From contig NC_134027.1 in NCBI RefSeq assembly GCF_964204645.1, forward strand, positions 8,420,485 to 8,484,484: 64,000 nucleotides of DNA. Direction: 5' to 3'. The notes under the pieces were generated by a model that saw only the letters and a list, made by a program, of their open reading frames with translations, ran no database searches and was not told the origin of the DNA. Shown here piece after piece: positions 24,501 to 39,500 of the stretch (the stretch's first letter is position 1; the number at the start of each line of letters is the position of its first letter). Source of the stretch: Tubulanus polymorphus (lineage: Eukaryota > Nemertea > Palaeonemertea > Tubulaniformes > Tubulanidae). The translations under genes were made by a program, and so were the position numbers.

Positions 24501-27500
24501 AGCATTTGTTTCATGTTTCAGGAGAGGTAATAAGATTGTTGGTCTCGGTGATCAACAGTTCAGCGGAAGCATGAAACCTTCCTGATATAAAATGGTAATT
24601 CGATTCTGGTAATAGGATTGATTGACTTGGTCTATATACATTCACATAGCTACACACGGTACTTACTAATGTCATAGTTAAACTATGCGACAGAGAATTG
24701 TATTCGTGAATTTTCTCCTTTAACGTCAGTCCTTCGAATTGACACGCGGTAGTATCAGCAGCAGTTGCAAAACCTGAGTCTGTTGATGTTTCAGCACTCA
24801 CCTAAAACAAAAATACATATTACAGAATGTGGTGCTAAAAGGGATGAGCTGTGAGCTATTGACAAACTAAGGTGAACCTAGCTAAGACCTCCCACACCTC
24901 ATAGATATCATTTTGACGACTGTCCGGTTGGGATGGAAAGAAATGTAGGCTTCCATTAAGCATTCGGCACTGCATTGATGGGAAATACCCACAAATTTAG
25001 CTCCTAAAAGAGATCTGTTTTTATTTGGCAAGTCTTGAGTTTGCAGTTTACCAACTCGATGTAGCTAAGATGAGTGTTAGTTGAAAAGATGATCAATAGA
25101 CCTGTTGAGCAATACGCAGACTCTGCTGTGAATACATACATGAATGTATTATGAAGTAATATAACGCTACCCCCAGGTAATAATAATGTATCCGTACCAA
25201 CCAACGATAAGACATGCCCGATTATGCATATGGTACCATTTGTTGATGTATTTAGTATCATGTCCTGAAGCAATCATACATGGCGCCTCACCTAATTACC
25301 AACAATTCATTATGTATTCCGATGATTTGAATATAAATAGTCCCAATTCTCGAATGATTGCAGTGATAATAAAGCAATCAATGGTTGCTAGTTAGACTTT
25401 AACTGAAACCAAGGTTAGATATTATGTCTTCAGTATATTTTCTGAAAAATGCCGCACAAGGATCTATACAGAGGGGGTGCAGTGAACGAACATCCCTGCT
25501 AAAATTTTCCGAGTACTCTTTTTCTGGCCCTAAATTTTTTCATACATTTTTATATATTTATTTATAGTTTCAAAGTTGCCCTAACGTAGATAATAAGATC
25601 AGATGCCCTGAAAAGTCACTAAAACAATTTCAAGACACCTTTCCCAGACCCCTACAGACTTTGCACAGCGCTGGCTATGAAGTCTTTTGTTCTGCTACCC
25701 CCTTTGCAGAAATTCTATATTCGTCTCTGGCTGCCTACGCGAAAATACATACATTGACGTCGTAGCTATAATCGTAAGAATCATACGACCATCCGTCATC
25801 ACGGCGATTATCTCCGTATAGATATTCGTAAATCTGCGAGCCGAAATCTAACACAAACTCGACCGGCCGACGAAATATTCCGACTATTTTCGACATCGCG
25901 CGTAAATTCTTCAAGGGATCTTCGAGCGAACAAGTCATCGATTCAACTAGGCTTACTAATTAGAGACCAGAGGACACTTCATATTGAGTATCGAGACCTG
26001 CCTGCTAGATACAGCGGTAAAACCCACGTGTCATAACACAGATACGTTAATCCAGTAGTTCGCTATAATATATTGAAATCACTTATTGCAGCCTTTGAAA
26101 GATATAACAGTAGTCCAATACCGATGAATAGTGTTCACTTCCACGCTGTTCTTATAATCATAGAACTGTAACTGAAGGATAGTTCTATGATACTATCAAG
26201 TATTACTCAGTTTCAGAAATATCCCATTTTCATTGTGTATTTCGCTAAATCCATTTCATGCGTTTTATACCGACACACATAATTCTTTGTTCGTGATGAA
26301 GAGAGAGAACATGAATAATAGTTGATAGTCGAGAAAAGCTGACTTCAGAAAAACTTTGTGCTACACCATTACTGCAGCATTTCCTCTATACCAGTAACGC
26401 ATATATAGGTCATAAAGTATTCTCTGTTTTACTACAGCGCCAATAACTCAGTACATCATACGGTTTGGTTCTAACCAGTAGAGGTACCCATTTACCTGTG
26501 TTATAGATTCAGGCAGCGAAGTTCTTCACACTTGAGGGTCCTGCGTGCGTTTCTCTTTCTTATTTATCACCAGTAGCCCATTTTATTTGACTGAGATCAT
26601 TTAAAGGGGGGTCTTAAATTAGCCCTCAGGTTAAGGGAAAACTGGTTTGCCCCTGAGGAACCAGTTTAACAAAAAAATTAAGATCAACTGCTGTCAACAG
26701 TGGGCGATCTTTTCTAACTCCCAAGAAACTCCAATTCTATTAAAATGCCATTAAACAGCAATATATTTGAACTGTGCAATAAACTCTTTAGTTGCAATAA
26801 ATTCTTAGAATTAACAGAATTCTATGGCCCCCAAAGATCTATCTCTAAAGCCAACCCTAAACCTTAACCTAACCCTCTTAAGGCTAAGCTCTAACCATTT
26901 AGACCCTAAAACCTGGTTGAAGAAGCTGCAATTTTTTTCGAAAACCTGGAAATGGGAATTAGAAATGATCATCTCCGCTGACAACAGCCTTCTCAATAAA
27001 TTCAATAGATTAACATAAATCTGGATTAGCTTTGCGTAACTCTCGACCCTGAGGAGATCTGACAACGCTGAAGTGTTAGACGCAGACGAGAAACCATGGA
27101 TATATATCGACCGACCAATCGTGCAAAATGTTTTCTGGGGTCAAATTATCATCGACGAAAGACGCAATCAATAAAACCGGTAGCCCTGGCAGCATATTGT
27201 GAATTAATCAACAGTCATTATTCATTTGTCGATAGATTATTCCGTACACATTTATAGAGGATATCGAAACATGAAGCGACGATAATCAATTCTGAAAGAA
27301 CTGGTCGGCGATGTTATAATTGCAGTCGCTAATGAAATCTCGAGCGTCGATAAACCGGGGAATTCTCAGGAAACTCTCCCGATAAACGGAACTTAACTGT
27401 CAACTTGCCTGGTCTTTTTTACTAAAATTAAACTAACTGCGACGGTGGAGGTTTTTGGATGCCCGTAAAAATGCTGAAATAATGTTTATATACATTGACA

Positions 27501-30500
27501 CCTAGTATGCATTTTTTAACAGGTTCTGTATGAAACGATGTGATATATCTTATAACTCGTATTTCATATTTGATAAATTTGAATAATTATTTTTGAGCGG
27601 ATGTGCACTACGTCATCAATATATCCGGGCTAGACTGGTTGCCGGCCAATTCAATTCAATGATCGATATATTCAAATCCAAAATAACTTCATTGATCCTT
27701 GATCTCATATATCATACCATCTATTGTCGACCATATTAAGCGATATGTGTTATTTCTAAACGTCCATGCACTTCGAAGTTAGTTTTCTTGTTTTTTTCTC
27801 AGATCCCTGGTAACAACTTTCCAGTTAGTTGCCGTAAAAAATAAGCGTAAATCTATTTTCATCTGTCTAATGATAACGATTATACTTAGCCATCCACCCA
27901 ATTTACGATTCATATTTATTTCCCCTGGCAAATATTTCTAGTACCCAGACTACAAAGTGTATCCCTGTCAAGTAGAATATTTATTGCCATTTTATGAAAT
28001 TAATACATTAAAAAAGAATCATATATTCTATACTAGCAGTTCTCCACAATTCCAACGTCAATATCATAACCATAGGATCAGTAATGAAGACAACATTTCA
28101 ATTTGGTTTCCATAGACACGTGAATGTCTGATATGATTGAAGTAAAAATTGCCCATGGGCAAAGTGGTTTACCTTGAAAACTGGAGCTTGTTTGCCAAGG
28201 GCATGATTCCTCTTAAGAGTTTTTAGCATTGAAAGGTTCTATTCTATGTTGCATCTTGTCTTTTCTACCAATCATTTCATAGTCAAATAAGGCCAAAAAT
28301 ATACGTTTGTTGATGGTTTATGTCCAAAATTTGGTAGGGTAGGTAGAAAAAATAAATATTGAGAAAAATGTTTTTTTTTCAAAATCAAAGCGCTTGGCTG
28401 ATTGCTTTGTCAACCTCTTCCAATGTAGCTGCAGACGCTGACCTACTGTAAACCAAATACCCACAATATAATGAAAAACTAGATGAGAATTTGACGTTTC
28501 GAGTTTTTGAAAATAGTCCATAGATTTGGACCGAAACGTCAATTTCTAATCTAGTTTTTCATGATATCGTGGGTTTTTATTTCATTACATTTCAATCCTT
28601 GGTGTCGACATTGAGCAGAAAATTATCAATTGATGAAAGCTATAGAAAAAACTATTTCATTGTTACTGATGAGAAGCTGGGCAGATGTTGAAGTACTGTT
28701 AATATATTTCAAGTAAACATTACGCGCATATCGACTGTCTAATCATATAACCCATTAACTGTCACTTGATTAATGTTTGAATCCACTCAAAATCTGTATC
28801 GCCTACAATGACTATCAGACCTTTCAGGATATAGATGCAGACCGGTGTACAACAATGATCCGATCAATGGACTGCAGCGCCAAAACTTCCCATTCTCCCT
28901 GATTTTTCCATGTTATAACAGAAAATTCCCTAAGTGAATCCCTTGGTTTAAAACGTTACAATTTGTAAGTTTTTTTGCAAAATCTGTCAAATTCCCTGAG
29001 CTTTTTCTAGATTTTTCTGATTCTCTGAGTTTTCCAGGTTAGGGATCGGCCTCCGATTGTGAATACTTATCAAATTATTGATCATCCATTTTTCAGTTGC
29101 AGAAAAATCACCCATCACTATTGATATAGTTATATATCTTTAAGCTTGTTCTGCATTGAATCAAATCATTTACCATTGTACCCATGATGTAATAAGTTTT
29201 ACTAATTCCCAATAAACGCTTCAACGTATGCACTAAAAACATCGTCCATATCCAGATTAATCCGACGAAGTATCCATTATTCCGGACATTATCTAAAAAC
29301 CACCAATGCAATGCAAAACCATTTGCGCCGTAATGTATAATTTATCGGCAGATCTGATGTGTATCCTGTCATACTCGGCGTACATCCTACTTCCTGTTTC
29401 CCTCACAACAACTGACAATTCATGAGTAGAAACGAATTAAAATGATCAGCTGATCCGAGTTCTTTTTCCCAAAAGGCAGGAACAGCTCAACCGAGATGAG
29501 ATTATTTAAAACAATCCTTGACATGGTCCAATTGGTAAGCCCATTCCGTTTCAATATCATTAGAGGGGTGGATCTAGGGCATTTCCAGACAGTAATTGAA
29601 GTAAAAATAATGGCATTTCCACATTTAAAGGGCACAACCAAGGGACGATCCACGCCTTGTGAGCCCAAATGGCGCTAACCAAATGCAGGCGTTTAGGAAT
29701 TTTAGAAAATTCCCATTTGCTGCATTCAGCAATATCTATTAGACCGTATTTGCAAACGCAGAAAATACAGTCTGGACCGCATGTCATTATTTCTTTTTCG
29801 AAATTCTTTTTAAAAGATTGTCGCGTAAATAAGAATACTGTACCTTGTTGTTTGATTGTGGTATCATTCGATTAGTGGAGGGAGTGTACAACGGCAGAGT
29901 CGCTGAGGATGAGGGAGGTATCCAAGGTGAGTCATGGAACAATGGCGATAATGGGGATAAAGCTGCCTGAGATGATGTTGATGATGTTGATGTTGTAGTA
30001 GTTTGAGTCGTCATCGCTGGATTGTTGATTTCGCCGGGATTTTCGCAATCCAGTGTCACGTGATTCCGACATCTTTGATGACAAGTATACTGGCAATCTG
30101 TCAAGTAGACGCAAAGTAGAAACAACAGTTAGATAACGTTTATGAACATACGGATTGTAAGTGACAAAGGGCGTGACTGAAACTCATCGAGTTAATGAAT
30201 TGTCATGATTTACGTGACAGGACAATTTCAGCAAACAATGAGATGTTTAATCAAACAACGTGCTCTTTAGTCCGAGGTAAATATTTGCTTTCAAGCTCGG
30301 CTTGGGCGTCGCAGCATTGGGTTTTTCAATTCAATGGGCATTTGGAGAAAATTCACTTCCTGAATGATTGCCAAGATAAGCTTTCTTTGTAAAAGGACTA
30401 CGCCAGGTATTGTTGGTAATTGAACAAGAACACTGGGCTGCCCAAGGTTCTGGTTAAGTTTTTTGTAAAAGGACTATGCCCAATTGGTATTGATGCTAAC

Positions 30501-33500
30501 TTAACCAGAACCGTGGGCTGCCCAAGGCTCTGGTTAAATTACCATCAATACCTATTTCAAATGTGACAAAAAACTATAAGCAATTTTTCCCAACCGAATC
30601 TGAGCCCAGCAAAGTACCGCAGGTTCTAAATTAGTTTCTTTCAATATGTTCTATTAATAGCAGTTTTCTGCTTTTTTCTCAAGACTGCTAATTTCATTGT
30701 AGGCGATGACGACGACTTCCTAAGATGATCCATCAATCATTTGCGAATAGAATCTTATAATTCGATTTGATTTTGCCAATTGAAACGAACAACAAGTGCT
30801 TATTCAACATCACGATCGCTGTTCACGATACCGCCGAACAGCTATAAACAGAACGCTGGTTTAATACCAATATTTGATGACTTAGCAAATCTTTCACAGG
30901 ATAAAGATGTCATCAGATATTGCTAGAAGCATAGTCGCATCGTTTTGTGGACGTGGGATATCAGCAGCAAATTACTGTCCGTGCAGACGGAATATGCATA
31001 CATCTCTGTATACTGTATCTGTGTCAGGATGTCATTAAATATTCATCGTTTCGTAGAAGTCAGTCGCCAGGTTTAAACCATCGGGCAATAACGATCAAAT
31101 TTCATACATCATGAGACAGAACAAAGAGCAGAACACAAAGACACTATAAAAATGTTTCGAATTTCATCGCTTCACATCCAGGAATATCTTCAATCAAAAT
31201 TGAGGTTATTGCCTAATCCCTGACTTCTAAACAAGTGAAATAACAAAACAAACCCAAAACTGCAAGACTGACTCAGAGTAAAAAATCTTGCCAATCTATT
31301 ACTTCCCAAAAAACTATTTTCAGTTCTGCATTCGTCGAGAGGATGATAAAAATATATTGCATTTAAGTTGTGTCTCGTAAGAATTTTACTCGGTCTGCAT
31401 ATGATATGACACTTCATATTACTTCACTGAAATTCTAATTTAACTGAATACGACATCGAACCGGATAAAGTGGCAACTCAACGGAGTGCGCTGTATTTAT
31501 TTTGTAGCCTAAGGCTTCGGATTATTGAGTTCATTCATATTCACGAATTGTTTGTTAAATGATTTTCCGCAGCAATTCCACTTTTCTAGTCCATATCCAA
31601 ATTTCCCTCGATATCTTATCATTTATCTATTAAAGTATCAGTACCAGCAAAATTTGCATGTGAATTTCGGCCCTTTACACAAGCCATTTATCAGAATATC
31701 TATCAACTTAAATGACTTCAGCTGTAGCAATAACGTGTTGATGAAAATGAACCATTTGTGCACACAGGATTATGAAGAAAATGAAATTGCGTTCAAAAAT
31801 TAATTAATATCCAAACTGAAATTCAACATTTATTAGTTAACACATGTGTGAATAGTGCTTATTTGTCAAGTAAGTTATATAGTGAAAATACTGAAGTGCA
31901 TGATTAAACCATATGGAGTTAGGAATGTCTGTTATATGCGAGCAGAGTTAGTTATTCGTATCATATATCAAGTATTTCAATGAGATGGAAATGAATTTCA
32001 TGCGTTTAAGGACTAAGCCTGTAGATCGGGCAGAGGCGACCGCGACTTATTTGCGCAATCGATTGAAGTTTCGTAATTTAAGAGAATACCTTCTCCGGCA
32101 CTCGGCGAGTATGCCTTTCCGCGACGACTGGCGAATGATATATCATTTTCCCGAATGACCACTGTCGGCGGGGAAAGAAAATCTCGTTGGATATCGACAA
32201 GAGCTGCAGTGTTTGAGCCAGAAAATTACATGAAACGTTGCTGGTAATTTAATTGAATCTACGAAGCAAAGTAAATTACACAGCTTTACGCCGATGTGAG
32301 CAGATTATTACAGAAGCGAGGGTTAACCCGAAGCAAAATGCTAATGAACTGATGATCTGTTTCAGAAAAAGATAACGAAAAGGTTGAACGTAAATTCTAT
32401 GCAAGTTTCTCACTTTCTCAGAAGACAAGAATCGATTTGTTTCGATGAAAACATTGCAGCATGCACTGTAAACAAAATGTAAACCCGACATGCCGCATAC
32501 AGCATCAAGGTATTCAAGCCCTTCCATTAAAGGTCAACTCACGGTCGATATCCAGGTGATCAGAATTTCTGTCACATAAACTTTGATTAGTGTTAACTGC
32601 GGCTGTATAATCCATAATTGATGAAAGTTTTGCCGTTGACGACTATGAGAAAGCTACGTTCCGCCAACTCGAGGACCAAAACTGGTAGGAAAAAAATCAT
32701 GCGGGAACATGACTTCGAGAAAGTAAAAATAGCAGATGAACGGCAAAAATGGCCGAAATAGGAACGATTTTCGCAGAGTTGCTTACCAAAAACTCGTTGA
32801 ATCCTCCTGAGCCAAGATGTGACGATCATCCACCATTTCATAAAATACTGCCTCCCCATCCTGAACGAAAAAAAATTCCTCAACCCATACTCGCACTGTC
32901 AGTAAGTGGAAAGATGTTGAGAAGCACTACTTTAATGCAACTGCTTCCGACGGCATAAAGGCAGTTGATATATATCGGCATTTACTGTCGCCAGGTTTGG
33001 TAATTCGGCACTTGAAATTCTGGTCACAAGACTGCGCAAGAATATAACAGATCGGTACTTGCATATATGGAACGGGGGGGGGGGGATGCAACTATTGAAA
33101 TATCCGCGATATGGGAACGAAAACTCAAACGACTGCGGAATGAAAATGAAGGACGGAAAAGCCTCATAGAAAGATAGGCATGCTTCGAACTAGGCTAAAA
33201 ACCGACATCGTAGCGATGAATTATCGAGACTCCATGGAAATCATGGACAGATTTTGAAATGTTCCATGGGAATAACTATATCCCAGGAATTAACTACGGT
33301 GTTGAAAAAACCTCATGAACCTGGGTGCGAATGAACCAGATAAGACTTTTCATTTCTTACGTAAGCGTTTGAGATTCGTTAAGACACACGAAGATAAACC
33401 TTATTGACCAAACTTGAATATCATCTTAAGCGTGCAGAAGAGCAAATATAACGTACTGGTACATATTTTGCGCTGCGCAGTTTGCTTAAGCCCCCTCCCT

Positions 33501-36500
33501 GCATACAAGCTGAAAAATGCGTTCAACAAAAAGGTGTAGCAAGCGTGTATGCATCATGACCATATTTACTAAATATCTACAGCGTTACAAGTGTTTTTTG
33601 TCATCCTAGTCAGATTTATTCGAATATAAAGGAATCCTTCTATTTTCCAACGCACAAAATACAGGTTGAGGGTCTCGCAAGTCGATACCGGTAAATATGA
33701 TTTTGTTAATTCTAGTAATTCCATATCATCAGCAGAAAGTGAATCTCCTGTTATAGATAATTTTTTTTCCCAAAACTCATATACTAGCTACTATCATCAA
33801 TTTTTGTGTAGAAATGCATGCGCATTGATGATGAAAGTAATGGCAAGTGCGCCAAGTTCCCTGCATACGAGAGCGTACTTTGCGCTGCGTCGAAAAATAT
33901 CAAAACATGTTAGATATTTGGCAAACGGCAAAAATATGCGCTTGAAAAATCAACCACACACGAGCCAAATATAATGACGCAGCACACTTTTGAGTCTGCA
34001 TCATTCGACGCGTGTCTACACGGGCCATATAACAAGTGGTTTACAAACACTTACTATAGGAAACGCCCTTCAGAATAAGTAAGTTCGTATTGCCACTGAA
34101 GAAATGGCACATGCCAAATGACACCTAATAGGACATCTACAGTCACTGAGCTACGTAATTGTTCACTCTTTCCCTACATTGAAATCACATCGTACTATTC
34201 AGCCATTATATAAATGTCAGTTCTAACAGCCTAAATGTACTCGAGGGATGATTAGAATTACCCCTAATGATGGCAAATGAGACTGGTTCAACCGACGAAG
34301 ACCTTCAACTCATCTCTTAAGTCATTACTGCGGGACATATCAATTTACGGGACCCCGCAATTGATAAGATAAATTGTTGACGCATTTTCGGAGAAACAAA
34401 TCATATCAGTATATATATAATCAGAACTGATTTATATGGCTTTTATCTCATACATACAAATTTGAACATCTGATTAGTCATTGTTCTGGTCAACGTTTAA
34501 GCGACTGATCAATAATATCACCACACTCGATAACATCAAAATAATAATAATAAATAATAAAACTATCAAAAAATCTGTTGAACTGTACTAATTATGTCCC
34601 GTATTCCGTACGCAATGATGTATCATAAATCGATGATAAAAATGCCACTTAACCATTTTATAGTTAGAAATCTATAAGCAAAATATAGATACGATACTAT
34701 ATCGTTACTATGGTAACAGTTGGTAAGCCATGACGGTTTTGTCGTTATACCTCAGGCAGTATTCAGCACGTCAAACTAGAAAATTTCAATTCGCTTTCAT
34801 GTCTCTATAATTAGACCATATACGAAATTCATTTTTGGCCAAGATGAAGGTCACATTGATTGCCCTATTTCATCTTGCAAATAAACATTGTCAATTGTCG
34901 AGCATCTAACCTCTCTATTGGACACAAAGTTCATTTGAAATAAGTCGGCATAAACTGAACCAGGTCGAACTGACCCAAAATCATGGACAATACTGACGCA
35001 CTTTAAATGTACTGAACTTTAATTCAATAGTTACAGTAAAGTAACAGGACACAAATCGTGTCCTGTGCACTTTACACATGTTTATAGTGGACATGTCCCC
35101 CGTAAAAAGTCAAAAGGTTAATCCACGGAAACCTGCATTACCTTCAAATGCGAATGAACTAGAGTCATTGTAATATATCTCACGAGCATTAGAAACCGAA
35201 AATGGGGGTGATAGCATGCTTGAACTTTAAGCCTCGCACAGGTGAACAGGTTTACAACAATGTAACATAGGCCTATCGGGGCCTTACACAGCTGACCAGG
35301 CCACCGAGTCGTCTAGACCTAAAACGATGACCTTTCAATCTCAGGAATGGTCATGATATGAGGCGATAGGTCAAAATATCAACAGGGCAAATAGAAATGA
35401 CAAGCCTGGGGGGTTCGTCCATTCGAACGAACGCCCCTTTTTAGAAAGTGTCCTTCATGATTTTGGTAATTTGTTAGCCTATGTAACAGGTTCAGAGGCA
35501 CCACTTCAGATGATTGAGTGTCCCTTAAAAACCCACCACACCTGCCGGGAGCGAAACAGGGGGCTTTGATTTTGAAATCGGAAATCGAAGTTCAGATAAA
35601 GTTGCGTGATCGGCGGTCGAATTCTGGTTTTTACGCATACGATGCTCGCTTTCCTGGGATGCAAAAATGCCCTTTTTTATAATTTAAGAATGCCCCTTTC
35701 AAAATCCTGGCTACGGGCTTGGATGATATTAATACATTCACCCATAAAACCTAGAAGTGCAGGTAAATAGTCGGAGCTAGTGCTCGTCAACAGAATAGGA
35801 CTTCATATTCATCAAGAAGGATCAGACTCGGCTATCAGAGTCATGACTGACACACTGTATATAAATGTCATCAGTAACAGGTTTCCGTTTGACATTCAAT
35901 AGACCACATCACGTTGACATTTTACACTGTGAATATTAAGTAAACTAATAAACAGCAATTCCGACCGCGGTGATTCAAAATGCCAGAACATTTCTACTAT
36001 TCCAATAACGCAATATCACATATAGTTAAATAAGTCCCACAAAAATAGAATTTGATACGATAAAATTCCTTCAAACGAAACCACAGCATTTCAGCTGTTG
36101 ACTAAAAGCCATCATCATCCATTCCACCTGATGATGGCTGTGAAACAATGCGGTTTCGTTATAATAGATTTTTATCGTATCAAATTCTGTTGTGGGATTT
36201 CTTCATTAATCTACAGTTTACATGGATTAGAGTGTTTTATTTGACTACTATCATTAACAGTATATATGATGTTCCTGTGGTCATGTATGTAACAGATGAC
36301 ACGATCCCAGTCATATAAACCCCCCATGTGTTTGTTATTGATGTTGTCAATTACGTCGCATACCATGATGAATGCATGCACGTTCTACTCATGGTTTGGT
36401 TAATACAGAAAAGATAGCCTTCATCCAAAAATACTTTACATTATTGCATCTAATTTTCGAAACATTTTGGGTCTCTGGCGAATCTCGCTACAAAATACAT

Positions 36501-39500
36501 TGTGTTTATACTGCAATACTTTTACTAATACCAGAGCATAACAACAGGGGCTTCCACCCCTAACAGGGATTCGAACCTGATGGCATCGCTAGACTCAGCC
36601 ATGGCACGAAACCCTGCCACACTATAGCCCAAGTGTACAGCTAAATGTGTATGTTGCTGCGTACCTGGTCTAATGTGGCAGGGTTTTATACTGTGGCAAA
36701 TCTCGATGCCATCAGGTTCAAAGAGGATGTGCCAGGGGCTTTAGGGTTTATTCCAACTGCAATTGGGTTTTCTGCAATGAGAATATGAATTGCAAAAATG
36801 TGGCGATTTCAATTTGTGGGCGAATTTCAATAACCCTTTACAGATTTTGAATACATGAAAGATCATAACCAACTATCACATATATGACTAATAGAATGAA
36901 TGTGCAGATTGCCCTTGACTTTAATGGTTAATCAATATAAAAATCCTATCACATCTGTCTTTCGGTTAATCATACATACACGACGTGTACTAACCTGCAC
37001 TGTCATGTGTCGCAATCATAGCATCATCAATAGCAGCAGTCGTTGTTTCCTGAGTACTCGCTGAAACACAGCTTTTCATCTCATCATCTGAAGATATGTT
37101 TTCGAGAAGCACTTCATCGTATTCCGATTTCTCAAAAGGTTTCAGCATCGCATAATCCAAACTCGGCAGTGCGTTGTCGTTGGATCCACTCTTACGCGAT
37201 GAACTGATACTTTCGTACACGTCGTCGCTGGAATGGTGCCGTCGAACTTCGTCGTTGATGGGCGAAACATTTCGATGCGGAAATGAGTTACAAGAAGAAC
37301 TGAATCGTAGGGAACTAGACGATTTTTCAGGTATCACAGATAGAGCTGACTGGCTGAGATCAATTTGTAAGGATGTATCACTAGTAGTTTTTGAATCAGC
37401 AGGTTCCGTTTCGATTTGATTTTCATCAATCGATTGCGATATGTCATTGAGCATTTCATCGCGAGTTGGCGTTGATTGTATTTTTTCGTCAGCGATATCG
37501 TCATACTCGGATGGAAGACGCAACACCTCAGCGGCCAGACTCTTCAGACTTAGCACCTCTATTAATTGAGTAGATGGCATCGTGCCCACTTCGACCGGCA
37601 ATTCTTCCACTGTTGACTGGTCGTCATCTCCCAAAGGATGCACTTCATCAACGGGTGTATAAACCACTTTCTCATCCTCTAATGGAAGTTCTTCTACTTG
37701 TTTCACAGTTTCCGCATCTACACATAAACTAGATTGCGGTTCCGAGGACCCATACACCACGATATCGTCAACAGATATCGGTTCATCATTAACGTCATCA
37801 ACACGGCCATTATTTTCAGCAGAAGTTTGAGCAAATGCATGGGCATTAAGCATATCCTCATTGTTATTACTCGCATCTAGTTCTTTTTGCGCTTCTAGCG
37901 CGCCATCGTCGTCATTTTGATCGCAGGAGGAAACCTGATTCACTAGTGATACTCCTTCTTTTACATCCAATGACAATGGTACATCCCGAATCGATGCGTT
38001 ATCACAACCAGTAGTTTCAGAAGGTGGTCGTTCGAATCCATTTTCACATCGATCAGTCGATGAATTAGAGGTCTGATTCTGCTTCACCGGACTCGAATCG
38101 CAAGTCGAGCCAGGAGATCCATCTTCAAGAAACAGTATATCATCCTGCTTAGTACTTATCTGTTCGATAGCGTATTCGGGAATTCTTAACTCTCCAGTCT
38201 CCGGGGATACGTCTTCGATAATACTTATACGCCTCGGTGACCATTGTCCAAGCGAGGAATCGCTATTCTGAAGACTTACTACTTGACTAGTATTATGAAC
38301 CTGACTAGTATTCCCTGTAATTGATCCTGAACACATTGGCTGTGGGTAGTGGCTTGGACTAGCTGCCACATCGCCACCGACTTGGGAAATGACTATTTCA
38401 TCAACACTGGCACGTTGTTTTTTACTACCCTGAGTAGAATATTTTGGTGACTTGGTGGAAGCGTTGGCAGCAATCGATTTTGAGCTGTTTGATTTGAATT
38501 TCTCGCCGAAAACCTTCGCGGACAAACCTCTAGGCAAAGAACTAGCTCTAGGTTTATCCGTCGCGGATGATTTTGCTTTCGGCGACGTTTTTGATCTTTG
38601 GTCCAACGTTTTACCAGAAATCCCTCTTGGTAATGAACTAGTTTTATGCTTATCGCTGCCGGACAGTCTGGCCGAAGTTCCACGCGGCAAAGAGTTCGTT
38701 TTCGGCTTATCGTGTTTAGAACTTGAATTTTGATTCGTCATTTCAGAACTGACCTGATGTTTCGACGATGAGTAACTTTTTCCTTTTTGCTGATGCCCAG
38801 GCGAGAAATTTGTCCTCGACGCGCGATACGTGTGCGGTCCGAGCGACGTCACGATCTCATCCGAAGGCGACGTATCCGAACCGTTGTTGGACCATTGCAC
38901 CTGAACGGCCGCACCGTGTTTGAGTTCCGACGATTTTTCATCGTGGCTTAACAGTTGACCCATAATAGATTAGATCACCGTCGAGAATACGACTGAACCA
39001 CGATACACACAGCTACTACTATTACTACACCTCGCTGACAGCGATACACCTCCCTGGTACTGTTTTAGTACGACTCATATCCGAATGATTTATCAATCGC
39101 ATATTTCGAAACAACCTACACAAATATTGACAGCGATCAATATCCAGAGAGACACGTCGATATTACGATATTACGCCAATGCTGAGAAGAAGAATAGAAC
39201 TGCTTGGAAACTGTCGGTTTCTTCGGACTCGAGCTACTCAATTGCGAATATCTATTACTATTCAATCCGGAGCGGTACTGATTTATCTGTTGTGGGTTTA
39301 CGTTATTCGTCTCGAACGACGGTGGACTGGTGTGTACGCGCTGATGTGACTGCAGCTCGACTCTGCAGCACTGTATCGCGGGAGACGGTACTGAACGACG
39401 ACGCAGTGTTCAGCAGGTGTGATGTCGAAGCACTGTCACCGACGCGCGACTAATCAGCTCGTTCGCCTCTCGATGCTCCGTTTGATATCGATACAACGCG

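Larger units (their letters stand above)
30098..36994. other. RASSF intron between exon 2 and candidate exon C
   Basis: 6.9 kb of non-coding, AT-rich sequence. It contains a 12-bp poly-G run near 33075, a 170-bp inverted repeat (36032-36200) and the tRNA-like palindrome (36547-36745). A short near-direct repeat at about 30400-30545 includes two copies of gggctgcccaaggctctggtt-like sequence in both orientations. No exon could be supported, although open frames of 60-100 codons occur by chance. Confidence 0.4.

Noticed and set aside
31525-33974. Open frames of 92-102 codons in the large RASSF intron
   Set aside because: Their composition matches the AT-rich background, and there are no homologues or splice signals.
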